Source of the DNA: Mesomycoplasma ovipneumoniae
GTDB lineage: Bacteria; Bacillota_I; Bacilli_A; Mycoplasmatales; Metamycoplasmataceae
Reading direction: 5' to 3'
Assembly: GCF_030012565.1 (NCBI RefSeq)
Contig: NZ_CP124621.1
Coordinates: forward strand, 1 to 64,000
Length of the DNA: 64,000 bases
The notes beneath the pieces were generated by a model that saw nothing but the letters and a program-made list of their open reading frames with translations, was not told the DNA's origin and did no database searches. The position numbers and the translations under genes are program-made. Of the stretch, positions 1 through 8,925 are shown one piece after another (positions within the stretch are counted from its first letter, which is position 1; each line of letters starts with the position of its first letter).

Positions 1-1389
1 ATGAATGCAAATAGTAATATAAAAATCAGAACCCAGGAACTTCGGCAACAAATTGAAAACCTATTAAATGACAAAATGGTTTACAACAATTTTTTTCAAA
101 CAATTTTTGTGGTAAACGAGACCGAAAACGAAATTATCGTTGATTTTACGGACCAAATTGCAAAACAAGAAGTTATTTCCCGGTGAATTGATACTGTCGA
201 AAAAGCGATTTTTAACCTTGAAATTTCTAAGGTTTTAACCTTTAATAATGAAAATAATTATATAGCAAAACCTAAACAAGCACATGATTTTACTATAAAA
301 AACAAGTACTGCAGCTTTAAAATAAACAATTTTTTGAATAAATTTACCTTTAAAAACTTTATAAGGTCTAACTATAATTTTCAGATTTTTAGCATTTACG
401 ATTCGATTATAAGCGACACAAAGCTCAATTTTTCGCCCATTTTTATTTCAGGACCCTCAGGAATAGGGAAAACTCACTTTATTAATGCCATCGGGAATTT
501 GTTGGCTGAAAAAGGTAAAAAAGTTTTCTACATTAATGATTATAAGTTTATAAGTTGCATAACCGGTTGAATGCAAAACGGTGAAAGCAATAAAATCAGT
601 GATTTTTTAGAATGACTGAATCAAGTTGACGTTTTTTTATTTGATGACATTCAAGGTTTAGGGCATAAACACCAAACTTCAATAGTCGCTCTTGAAATTT
701 TGAACAAATTTATTGAAAATGATAAAACTGTGATTATTACGTCGGATAAATCGCCTTCTTTATTAGGTGGTTTTGAAGAAAGATTTATCACAAGGTTTGG
801 TTCAGGTTTGCATATAAAGTTAAATAAGCCAAAAAAAGAGGATTTTTTGCGGATTTTTACGCACAAATTGCGCGAGCAAAATTTGGACAAACACATTTGG
901 ACAACCGAAGCGCTTGAATTTCTTTCAAAACACTTTCGAAATTCAATTAGGGAACTTGAGGGTGCGCTAAAGTCAATTGTTTTCTACATTCAAACAAATA
1001 GAATTAAATTTCAGACCGAAATTTATTTTGACAAGCAAAAAATGCTTGAAATTTTTGTAGAAAAACATGAAACCGAACAAATAATCACTCCTGATTTAAT
1101 AATTCAGAGCGTTTCTAAATATTACGGAATTCCTGTCAACGATATAAAAAGTGAAAAAAGAGACAAAAATATAGTTCATGCCCGTGACATCGCCATTTGA
1201 TTAATTAAAAATATTCTCGATTTAACTCACAATGAGGTTGGGTCATTTTTCAACAACAGAAAGCACTCGACAATAATTTTTACACTTAGAAAAATTGATG
1301 ATTTAAAACAAAGCAACAATCACGAATTAGAGTTGGCCTTAAATCAAATATATAAACATTTAAATTGAAGTTTTAAACATAAAAAATAA
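1..1389 (+). CDS. dnaA: Chromosomal replication initiator DnaA
   Basis: Initiates replication by binding DnaA boxes and opening the origin in an ATP-dependent way. The 462-residue frame runs through several in-frame TGA (Trp) codons to a TAA. The P-loop GPSGIGKT lies near residue 151, the Walker B FLFDDI near 212-217, and a C-terminal helix-turn-helix ends in the DnaA signature NNRKHST near residue 418. The family usually has about 450 residues, so the gene looks complete. It starts at base 1, the usual zero point of mollicute genomes, so its promoter and the upstream half of the origin lie outside the window. Next gene is dnaN, as in most bacteria. Confidence 0.97.
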
Positions 1390-1553
1390 TAGAAATTAAC
1401 ACTGTTTTTTGGCAAAAAACACTATAAATTAAAGATTTTTTGTTTTTTTTGACTTTTAAACAAACTTATTATAATTTTTATTAAACTAAACATAACCTAA
1501 CTTAACAAAACTTAACTAAACTAAATTTATTATTTATTTTGCAAGGAGTAAAA
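1390..1553. other. dnaA-dnaN intergenic region, possible part of the origin
   Basis: This AT-rich spacer lies where oriC elements often sit. It holds the dnaN promoter and a reiterated short motif (AAACTAAAC, AACCTAAC, AACTTAAC, AACTAAAC) between about 1483 and 1521. I see no consensus TTATCCACA DnaA box in it. The origin role is inferred from position only; the repeats may instead be part of the dnaN leader. Confidence 0.35.
1449..1475 (+). promoter_or_regulatory. Promoter of dnaN
   Basis: TTGACT at 1449-1454 and TATAAT at 1470-1475, 15 bases apart. Transcription would start near 1482, leaving a leader of about 70 bases that contains the repeated AACTWAAC motif. Confidence 0.6.
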
Positions 1554-2690
1554 ATGAAATTTAGAATTAAAAAGAACATTATTGAAAAACAAATCGAAAG
1601 AATGCAAGTAGCAATTCTTAGTCACAATAATTCTCCACTGAGCTCTTTTTTTATGAAATTAACAAGAGGAGGTTTGTTTATAATATCGACAAATAGCGAA
1701 CTTTCTTATAAAGTTTTTATCGAAAAAGAAAATTTAATTGAAATAATTGATGTCGGTTTTTGTTTAATTGATGGATTTTTTTTACGCGATGTTATAAAAA
1801 AATGTGACTCAGAAATTAGCTTTGAATTAAAAGGTAACGAACTAATTGTTTCATGAGAAGAAGCTTCATTTACAAAAAGTCTTATTAATGCTAGTTTTTT
1901 TCCAGAAATTGACTTTGAACAAAAAGGGATAAAATTAATTGTAAATGCAAAAAACTTCAAAAAAGCCGTAAAAAACACAGCTTTTGCAACGACAAACAAC
2001 CCTTCTCAACCCGTTTTATCGGCGATAAATCTTAGTTCTGATTCAGGTTATTTATTTTTTTCAGCAACAGACACAACTAGATTTGCCTCAGAAAAAATTG
2101 AAATTTTTAACCAAAGTAAAATAAATATCTCTGTAAATGCTAAAAATTTGAAAGATTTTATACCTCCAGAGCTCGATTCAGACATTGAATTAAATATTGA
2201 ACCTACAAAAATTAGCTACATTTACGATAATTTAACTATTCAGTCAAGAATTTTGACAATAGACTACAAAGATATTTCAAATGTTTTGCCAAAAAAAGAT
2301 GAAATTTTATATTTCTTTTCTATAAAAAAGCGCGAAATTATCGATCTAATTGATAAAACTACGATAATTTCACCCGGAAAAGATAATGTAATTAATCTTA
2401 CAATGTCAAAAACTGAATTAAAAGGTTTCATTTCACGACAAGATTCAGGTCAATCTAATGTTTCAACAAAAAATGTTATTGACTTTAAAATGAATCCAAT
2501 TTTTGCTAATTCTGGCGAGTATGATCCTGAATTTGTCGAAATAAATGTCAATTATCGTTACCTGAAAGACGCAATTTCTGTTTTTGACAATATTATTGAA
2601 ATTTATATAAATAACAAAAAGACAAAAATGCTCATAAAATCACCTGAGCGTCCAGAAACTAGTCAACTTATTGGTCTAATTCTTGTGTAA
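1554..2690 (+). CDS. dnaN: DNA polymerase III beta subunit (sliding clamp)
   Basis: Ring-shaped processivity clamp that tethers the replicative polymerase to DNA. At 378 residues it has the normal length. I recognise it by its place directly after dnaA and by the clamp-like alternation of strands ending in a hydrophobic LIGLILV tail. I chose the ATG at 1554 because GCAAGGAGTAAAA lies directly upstream; an in-frame codon at 1539 would sit ahead of that ribosome binding site. One in-frame TGA (Trp) occurs at 1854-1856. Confidence 0.93.
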
Positions 2691-2739
2691 AAGGCGATTT
2701 TCTATTTGAAAAAATCAATAAAAACAGCTAAAAATATAG

Positions 2740-2745
2740 TATAAT
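2740..2745 (+). promoter_or_regulatory. -10 box of mnmG
   Basis: TATAAT at 2740-2745, about 30 bases before the mnmG ATG, in the 85-base gap after dnaN. No clear -35 box. Confidence 0.5.
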
Positions 2746-2775
2746 TTTTTAATTAATTGAATTAGAAAGTCTAAA

Positions 2776-4635
2776 ATGTCAAAAGAAAAAAATAAAAGTG
2801 GTTTAGAGTTTGATGCAATTGTAGTTGGTGGTGGTCATGCCGGAATTGAGTCGGTTTATGCACTTTTAAAAAAAGGTTTTAAAGTCGCGCTGATAACACT
2901 TGATAAAAAAAAATTAGCATCAATGCCGTGTAATCCAGCAATCGGCGGGCCTGCTAAAGGGATAATAACTCGAGAAATTGACGCTCTTGGTGGTGTTCAG
3001 GCTAAATTTTCTGATGCTGCTATGATTCAAATTAAGTATTTAAATGAGTCAAAAGGTCCTGCCGTTTTAGCAATGCGGGCACAAATTGACAAGGAAAAAT
3101 ATTCAAAAATTATCCTAAAAGATCTAAAAGAGCAGCATAATTTGACTATTTTTGAAGATTTAGTAACTGAACTTTTGGTTGAAAAAGACCGTATTTTTGG
3201 ACTAAAAACAAAAAAACGGGCTGTTTTTTTTGCAAAAAGCGTAATTATAACCACCGGAACCTACATGGATTCAAAGGTTCTTCGCGGTTCTTCGTCTATC
3301 TCAAGCGGGCCTGATGGTCAAGAAACCTCAAATTTACTGTCAAATAACCTAAAAAAACTCGGCTTTGAATTGCAGCGACTCAAAACAGGAACTCCGCCAA
3401 GAATTCTTACTTCGACTATTGATTTTTCAAAAGTTGAACGTGAAGTTTTGCCACTTTATAATATAAATTTTTCGTTTCAGTCAAAACACAAACTAAAAAA
3501 ACAAATTTCCTGTTATTTGACTTACACAAACTCAAAAACACACCAAATAATAAATGAGAATTTGGACAAATCTTCGATGTATTCAGGCTTAATTTTGGGA
3601 GTTGGACCTCGTTATTGCCCTTCGATTGAAGATAAAATTGTCCGTTTTTCTGACAAACCTAGACACCAAATATTTTTTGAACCAGAAACAAAAAAACAAG
3701 ACATAATGTACATAAACGGCCTTTCGACCTCAATGCCCGAAGAAGTTCAAGACCAAATTATTAAAACAATCCCTGGTCTAGAAAATGCAAAAATTGCAAA
3801 ATATGGCTATGCAATTGAATACGATGCAATTAATCCGCTTGAATTGAAAAAAAGTTTAGAAACTAAAAAAATAAAAGGGCTTTTTATGGCCGGTCAAATT
3901 AACGGAACTAGCGGATATGAAGAGGCTGCGGCCCAAGGTTTGGTCGCTGGAATTAATGCTGGACAATTTATTTTAAAGAAAAAACCGATTGAAATCTTGC
4001 GAAATGACGGCTATATCGGCGTTTTAATTGATGATTTAGTGACAAAAGGGACAAAAGAACCTTATCGAATGCTAACTTCAAGAGCAGAATATAGACTTAT
4101 TCTTCGAAATGATAATGCTGATATCAGAATGTTAAAATATGCTTTTATTTCTGGCATGATTTCAAGAGACTATTACCTAAAAGTTAAAGAAAAATACAAA
4201 AAAATCGACAAAAAAATAGAAAAACTTTCTAAAGATTTTTTGTCGCCAAAAGATCCGTTGGCAAAAAAATACGGTATAAAAACTGGAATTTCAAAGTTAA
4301 AATTAATTTCTCGACCTGATGTTGATTTTAAAGATATTTTGTCCGATTTTGAATATGGCTATGAGTTAATGGTCATTTCTCGTTTAAAAGGCTACATTCA
4401 AAAGCAAAATTCTGAGGCCGAAAAAATGATTAGACTTGAAAATTTACTCATTCCAACAGATATAAATTATCAAAAAGTTGCTAATTTATCAACTGAAGCA
4501 CTTGATAAATTTTCAAAAGTTAGACCAAAAACTATTGGCCAAGCAAGTAGAATTAGCGGCGTAAATCCGGCAGATATTCAAATGCTTTTATTTCATCTTA
4601 ATCTTTTAAAAATGCAAAAAGAAGCAAAAACATAA
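2776..4635 (+). CDS. mnmG: tRNA uridine-34 carboxymethylaminomethyl synthesis protein MnmG (GidA)
   Basis: FAD-dependent partner of MnmE that builds the cmnm5 side chain on wobble U34 of tRNAs. The 619-residue protein has the dinucleotide fold VVGGGHAG near residues 16-23, the family signature [13 protein letters not shown], and a second signature in [16 protein letters not shown] that contacts FAD. Length matches the family. It follows dnaN in the common bacterial origin-region order. Its TAA overlaps the ATG of rlmH by one base, implying translational coupling. The gene contains no TGA codon. Confidence 0.96.
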   Translation: MSKEKNKSGLEFDAIVVGGGHAGIESVYALLKKGFKVALITLDKKKLASMPCNPAIGGPAKGIITREIDALGGVQAKFSDAAMIQIKYLNESKGPAVLAMRAQIDKEKYSKIILKDLKEQHNLTIFEDLVTELLVEKDRIFGLKTKKRAVFFAKSVIITTGTYMDSKVLRGSSSISSGPDGQETSNLLSNNLKKLGFELQRLKTGTPPRILTSTIDFSKVEREVLPLYNINFSFQSKHKLKKQISCYLTYTNSKTHQIINENLDKSSMYSGLILGVGPRYCPSIEDKIVRFSDKPRHQIFFEPETKKQDIMYINGLSTSMPEEVQDQIIKTIPGLENAKIAKYGYAIEYDAINPLELKKSLETKKIKGLFMAGQINGTSGYEEAAAQGLVAGINAGQFILKKKPIEILRNDGYIGVLIDDLVTKGTKEPYRMLTSRAEYRLILRNDNADIRMLKYAFISGMISRDYYLKVKEKYKKIDKKIEKLSKDFLSPKDPLAKKYGIKTGISKLKLISRPDVDFKDILSDFEYGYELMVISRLKGYIQKQNSEAEKMIRLENLLIPTDINYQKVANLSTEALDKFSKVRPKTIGQASRISGVNPADIQMLLFHLNLLKMQKEAKT

Positions 4636-5093
4636 TGAGAATTTTAATAATTGGCTTTGGAAGCAATTCTAGAGATTTTTCAGTTTTATATCAAAAAGAA
4701 ATCAATAAAATTAAAGAATTTAAATACCAGGTTGATTTAATTAATCTTAGTGAAAGTCAAAATGAAAACATAAGTTTAAAAAAAACTATTGAAACAAAGC
4801 TAATTTTAGAAAAAATACCGAAAAATTACAGCTGTTTTCTTTTTACCGAGCGTGGTCAAACTATTTCTAGCCCAGAATTTTCACAACTATTAAACTCAGC
4901 AAATATTTGCCTCATAATCGGCGGTTCAAGGGGTGTTGATGAAGCGCTAATTCTTGAAAAAGTACCAAATATTAGGCTTTTATCATTTGGTAAAATTACT
5001 TTCCCCCATAGAATTTTCAAACTTGTACTTCTAGAACAAATTTATCGCGGACTTTCTATAAAATATAATCGAAAGTACCACCATGATGACTAA
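4635..5093 (+). CDS. rlmH: 23S rRNA pseudouridine-1915 N3-methyltransferase RlmH
   Basis: Small SPOUT methyltransferase that methylates pseudouridine 1915 in helix 69 of 23S rRNA, acting on the 70S ribosome. The 152 residues carry the family's C-terminal trefoil-knot motifs: LIIGGSRGVDEAL near 96-108, then LSFGKITFPHRI and LLEQIYRGLSI. The C-terminal YHR usual for the family reads YHH here. The start overlaps the mnmG stop (ataATGa), so the two are probably co-translated. Confidence 0.9.
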   Translation: MRILIIGFGSNSRDFSVLYQKEINKIKEFKYQVDLINLSESQNENISLKKTIETKLILEKIPKNYSCFLFTERGQTISSPEFSQLLNSANICLIIGGSRGVDEALILEKVPNIRLLSFGKITFPHRIFKLVLLEQIYRGLSIKYNRKYHHDD

Positions 5094-5105
5094 AAAAAGG
5101 AAAAA

Positions 5106-6089
5106 ATGAACTTAAAACCATACTTAGAAATAATAAAAAACATTAAAAAACACGACAATATTTTTGTTTTTCACCACATTAGACCTGATGGAGACTGTCT
5201 TGGAGCTCAACAAGGTTTTGCAAAAGCAATTAAAAAAAATTTTCCCCAAAAAAATGTTTTTTTAATTGGAGATAACAACAAAGAATTTGATTTTTTAAAT
5301 TTTCATTTTGATAATGAAGATTCAATTCCAAGCGAATTTTTTGAAAATTCACTTGCGATTACAGTCGATACTGCTGATATTAATAGAATTCAAGAATTAG
5401 ACTTTTTCTTGAATTCTAAATTCAAAACAAGAGTTAAAATTGACCATCACCCTGAAAAAGAGGAAGAAATTTACAATCAAACTTGAATTGATCCAACTTT
5501 TTGTGCCGCTTCTGAAATGATTGGCTTCATTTTAAAAGAAGAAAAATGACAAATTGATGAAGAAATTGCACTTTTTGTTTATTTAGGAATTTTAACAGAT
5601 TCAGGTCGTTTTGCTTTTCCTTCAACAACAGCAAGAACCTTTGAAATTGTAGCTTTTTTAATGAAAACTAATTTTGATTTTAGCGAATTAAATCGCCTTT
5701 TGGCTCAAAGAGCTGAAAATGAAGTCGCTTTTCAAGCACATGTTTTAGGAAATTACAACAAAAAAGGCAAGGTTTTATGACATTATGTCTCAAAAAGCGA
5801 ACAGGAAAAATTCAACTTGTCTTCAAGTCAAGTTTCAGCAGTTAATCTTTTGTCAAATATAGGTGATGCCTTGATTTGACTGTTTTTAATTGAATATGAA
5901 AACCAAATTCGAGTTAGAATTCGTTCAAATGGCCCAGTTATTAATAAAATAGCGGCCGAATATGGCGGAGGCGGTCACCCTTTTGCTGCTGGAATTAACT
6001 TAGATAATAATGAAAAAATTAATCAAAATATTAGCGAAATACTAGAAAAACTAGAAAAATTAGCTGAAGGTTTTACACGTAATGGATAA
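5106..6089 (+). CDS. DHH/DHHA1 phosphoesterase, NrnA (oligoribonuclease/pAp phosphatase) family, copy 1
   Basis: Bifunctional nanoRNase and 3'-phosphoadenosine 5'-phosphate phosphatase by family (NrnA/MgpA-like). The 327-residue frame contains an early acidic metal motif HIRPDGDCLG near 24-33, the DHH triad near 113-115 and the substrate-binding GGGGH of the DHHA1 domain at 287-291, in the expected order. Several TGA codons read as Trp. AAAAAAGGAAAAA precedes the ATG. It overlaps a paralogue downstream by eight bases, so the pair arose by tandem duplication and is likely co-expressed. Confidence 0.85.
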
Positions 6090-7056
6090 AAAAATAGCAA
6101 CAGAAATTAAAAATCTCATCGAAAATCACGACTCAATTGTGATTTTTCACCACATTAGACCTGACGGAGACTGTCTTGGTGCTCAAAACGGTTTGAAATC
6201 ACTTATTTTAGAAAATTTCCCAGATAAGCAAGTTTTTGCAATCGGAGATTTTAAGAAATCATTCTCCTTTTTAGATTTAAAAGAAGATTCAGTGCCTGAA
6301 AAAGAAATTTTGGAAAAATCCTTGGCCATAATTGTCGATGCAAACTTTAAAAATCGCATCGAATTTGCTCATTTATTTGAGCAAATTCGATTCAAATCAA
6401 TTTTGAGAATTGATCATCACCCAAATGAGGATGATTTAGGCGAAGCTTATCGCTGAGTTGACCCGACTTATATTGCCGCTTGTGAACAAATTGCAGATTT
6501 AGCGCATGAATTAAACTGAAAAATTTCAAAAAGATCAGCTGAACTCATTTATCTTGGAATTTACACAGATTCTGGACGCTTTTTATATAAAAATACATCA
6601 GCGCGAACTCACTTTTTAAGCGCAGTTTTATTTGAAACTGGATTTAATTTTTCAAAAATTCATGAAAAATTAAATGCCAAAAGATTATCTGATCTTGAAT
6701 TTGATAGTTACATTTTTGCTAATAAAAAAACTTACAAAAATGTAATTTATTACACTTTATCCATTGAAGAACAGCAAAAACTACAAAAAAATTCACAAAA
6801 TTCAGTTAGACCAAATTTATTGGCAAACATTGACGATTACAAAATTTGACTCTGTTTAGTTCAAGAAACTCAAAATTCATGACGCGTTGAATTTCGATCA
6901 GCAGGCCCAAATGTTCAAAAAATTGCCCTAAAATGAGGCGGGGGCGGTCACCTTAATGCTTCAGGAACTATTCTTGAAAACCTTGAAAAATTAGATTTAT
7001 TAGTTCACGATTGTCAAACAGAATACGAAGAATGAAAAGCTAATTTTTTGAGTTAA
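6082..7056 (+). CDS. DHH/DHHA1 phosphoesterase, NrnA family, copy 2
   Basis: Tandem paralogue of the preceding gene, 324 residues, starting inside its 3' end. All catalytic landmarks are kept: HIRPDGDCLG near the N-terminus, DHH at 111-113 and WGGGGH near the C-terminus, so both copies should be active metal-dependent phosphoesterases. Family members degrade 2-5-mer RNAs or pAp, and some hydrolyse cyclic dinucleotide products. Which substrate each copy prefers cannot be read from the sequence. No promoter is visible between them. Confidence 0.85.
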
Positions 7057-7151
7057 AAAGGAAAAAGTAAGACAAAAATACTAAATTTTTCCATTTTTTG
7101 GCTAAAAACCATAAAAAAATTAATATTCACAAACACACCATGGGGGTTGTT

Positions 7152-7727
7152 ATGAATGGGATTGATATTAAAAAATTTTTAAATTATTTATTTGCACTTT
7201 ATCACGTCGACAGCGGAGAAACAGAACTTTATCGAACTTGAGTTCAAAAAATACTATGATTTACGCACTGAAAATTTTATAGACTTTATAATGAACCGTT
7301 TTTTTCTGATGATTTTGAGTCGTACAAGTATGGACCTGTTTCATGAACAGTTTTAAAAACTCAATTTTTTAGCCTTCAGACACCTAAAAATACCTCTTAT
7401 AATCTCGAGGATATTTTAGATTATCACAGAAATGATATAATTGACGAATTCAAAGGCATATTAAAAAACGATTTTTTGAAAGACTTTAGTCACGATTATG
7501 GCGAAACTTTTACTGAAGAACAAAAAATAGAGGGCCAAGAAAAACGGTGAGACTGTTTTGTCTTTGTTTTTGAACGGTTGAAAAAAATGCGTCCAAACGA
7601 ATTAATGAACTTGTCATACAAACAAAAATCATACAAAACCGCCTTGTCAAATCCAACAAGCAAAATTATTCTTAACGAAACAATACTCGAAGACAGCGAA
7701 ATAGATGTGCTAAAAAACGATTTTTAA
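7152..7727 (+). CDS. Panacea (DUF4065/SocA-like) domain protein
   Basis: A 191-residue frame with seven in-frame TGA codons. Translation gives WVQKILWFTHWKFYRLYN followed by ESYKYGPVSW, the hallmark of the Panacea domain (KxLYFAHG...WKYGPV). In other bacteria this domain serves as an antitoxin paired with varied toxins, or as a phage-encoded GepA or SocA-type protein. No small toxin-like gene flanks it: ftsY lies 77 bases downstream and a phosphoesterase upstream. Two in-frame ATGs, at 7140 and 7152, are possible starts; neither has a strong ribosome binding site (GGGGGTTGTT before the second). Family assignment is from motif recognition. Confidence 0.7.
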
Positions 7728-7804
7728 TTTTTTTAACTTTTAATAAAAAATTAAAACCCCTTATATTTTATAATATATTTATTGAAAATTATAGGAACCA
7801 CAAA

Positions 7805-8806
7805 ATGTCTTTTTTTCAAAAAATCAAAGAAAAAATTTTTGGTTCAAAAGAAAAAAAAGCCGCTAATTTAGATAAATACGTGGCTGGTTTGTCTAAATCT
7901 AGACTTTCTTTTTTGAATCAAATTGTTCAACTTCAAAAAAAACACATCAAGATTGATGATGATTTTTTTGATGAACTTGAAGAAATACTAATAATGTCAG
8001 ATATTTCTCCAAATTTTGTAAACACAATAATAAACGCACTAAAAGATGAAGTTCGTTTTCACAACATTGATAATCCTGAGTTAATTACCGAAATTATTAT
8101 GGATAAAATGTACACAATTTATTCAAACCGGTCAATTGTTAATATAAATTTGAACGTAAAACCGGACAGAATTAATGTTTTTTTAATTTCTGGTGTTAAT
8201 GGTTCAGGAAAAACAACTTCAATTTCTAAAATAGCCCGCAAATTTGTGCTTGAAGGTAAAAAAGTTTTAATTATTGCAGCAGATACTTTCCGAGCGGCCG
8301 CTGTTGAACAACTTGAAATATGAGCTAAAAGAGTCGGCGCTTCAATTGTAAAACCGGCAACTAACGAAAAAGACCCAGGCTCTGTAGTTTTTCGCGGCCT
8401 GGATTTTGCAATAAAAGAAAAAATGGATTTGGTCTTGATTGATACAGCCGGAAGACTACAAAATAACGTCAATTTAATGCAAGAATTAGCAAAAGTTAAC
8501 AAAATAATTTCTCAAAAAATACCAGGCGGGCCTCATGAATCACTTTTGGTAATTGACGCAACAACCGGTCAAAACGGGGTTTCTCAAGCTGAAATATTTA
8601 CAAAAGCAACTCCAATTTCTGGTATAATTTTAACAAAAATGGACGGCACAAGTAAAGGTGGAATCGTTTTTTCAATCAAAGATCAACTTAATATCAGTGT
8701 AAAATTAGTTGGTTTGGGCGAAGGAATGGATGACTTACAGCCGTTTGATCTAGATTTATTTATTTTTGCAATCACTAAGGGAGTAAAAAATCAATATCAA
8801 ATCTAA
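7805..8806 (+). CDS. ftsY: Signal recognition particle receptor FtsY
   Basis: SRP-receptor GTPase that docks ribosome-nascent chain complexes at the membrane. The 333 residues contain a short basic N-terminal segment, a helical N domain and the G domain: P-loop GVNGSGKTTS, DTFRAAAVEQL, DTAGRL and TKMDGTSKGG. The acidic A domain of enterobacterial FtsY is missing, as in most Gram-positives and mollicutes. The stop codon lies inside a 17-bp hairpin. Confidence 0.95.
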
Positions 8807-8833
8807 GGATTTTGACAAATCTTTAGATTTGAT
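8796..8833 (+). terminator. Long hairpin overlapping the ftsY stop codon
   Basis: A 17-bp stem (8796-8812 with 8817-8833, one G-T wobble) and a 4-base loop. It has no run of T after it, so it is not a classical intrinsic terminator and may instead stabilise the 3' end or act as a processing site. Confidence 0.45.
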
Positions 8834-8879
8834 GACCTTGCAAAAATAATAATTAAAAATGTTAAAAAATAGATAAACC

Positions 8880-8900
8880 TTATGTGAAAAATTCACATAA
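8880..8900. promoter_or_regulatory. Perfect 9-bp dyad upstream of the RNase J-like gene
   Basis: TTATGTGAA and TTCACATAA flank a 3-base centre, 25 bases before the ATG at 8926. Such a symmetric site could be an operator or a leader hairpin. No known regulator can be assigned. Confidence 0.35.
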
Positions 8901-8925
8901 ATAAAATAAAAATTAAAAGGAAATT

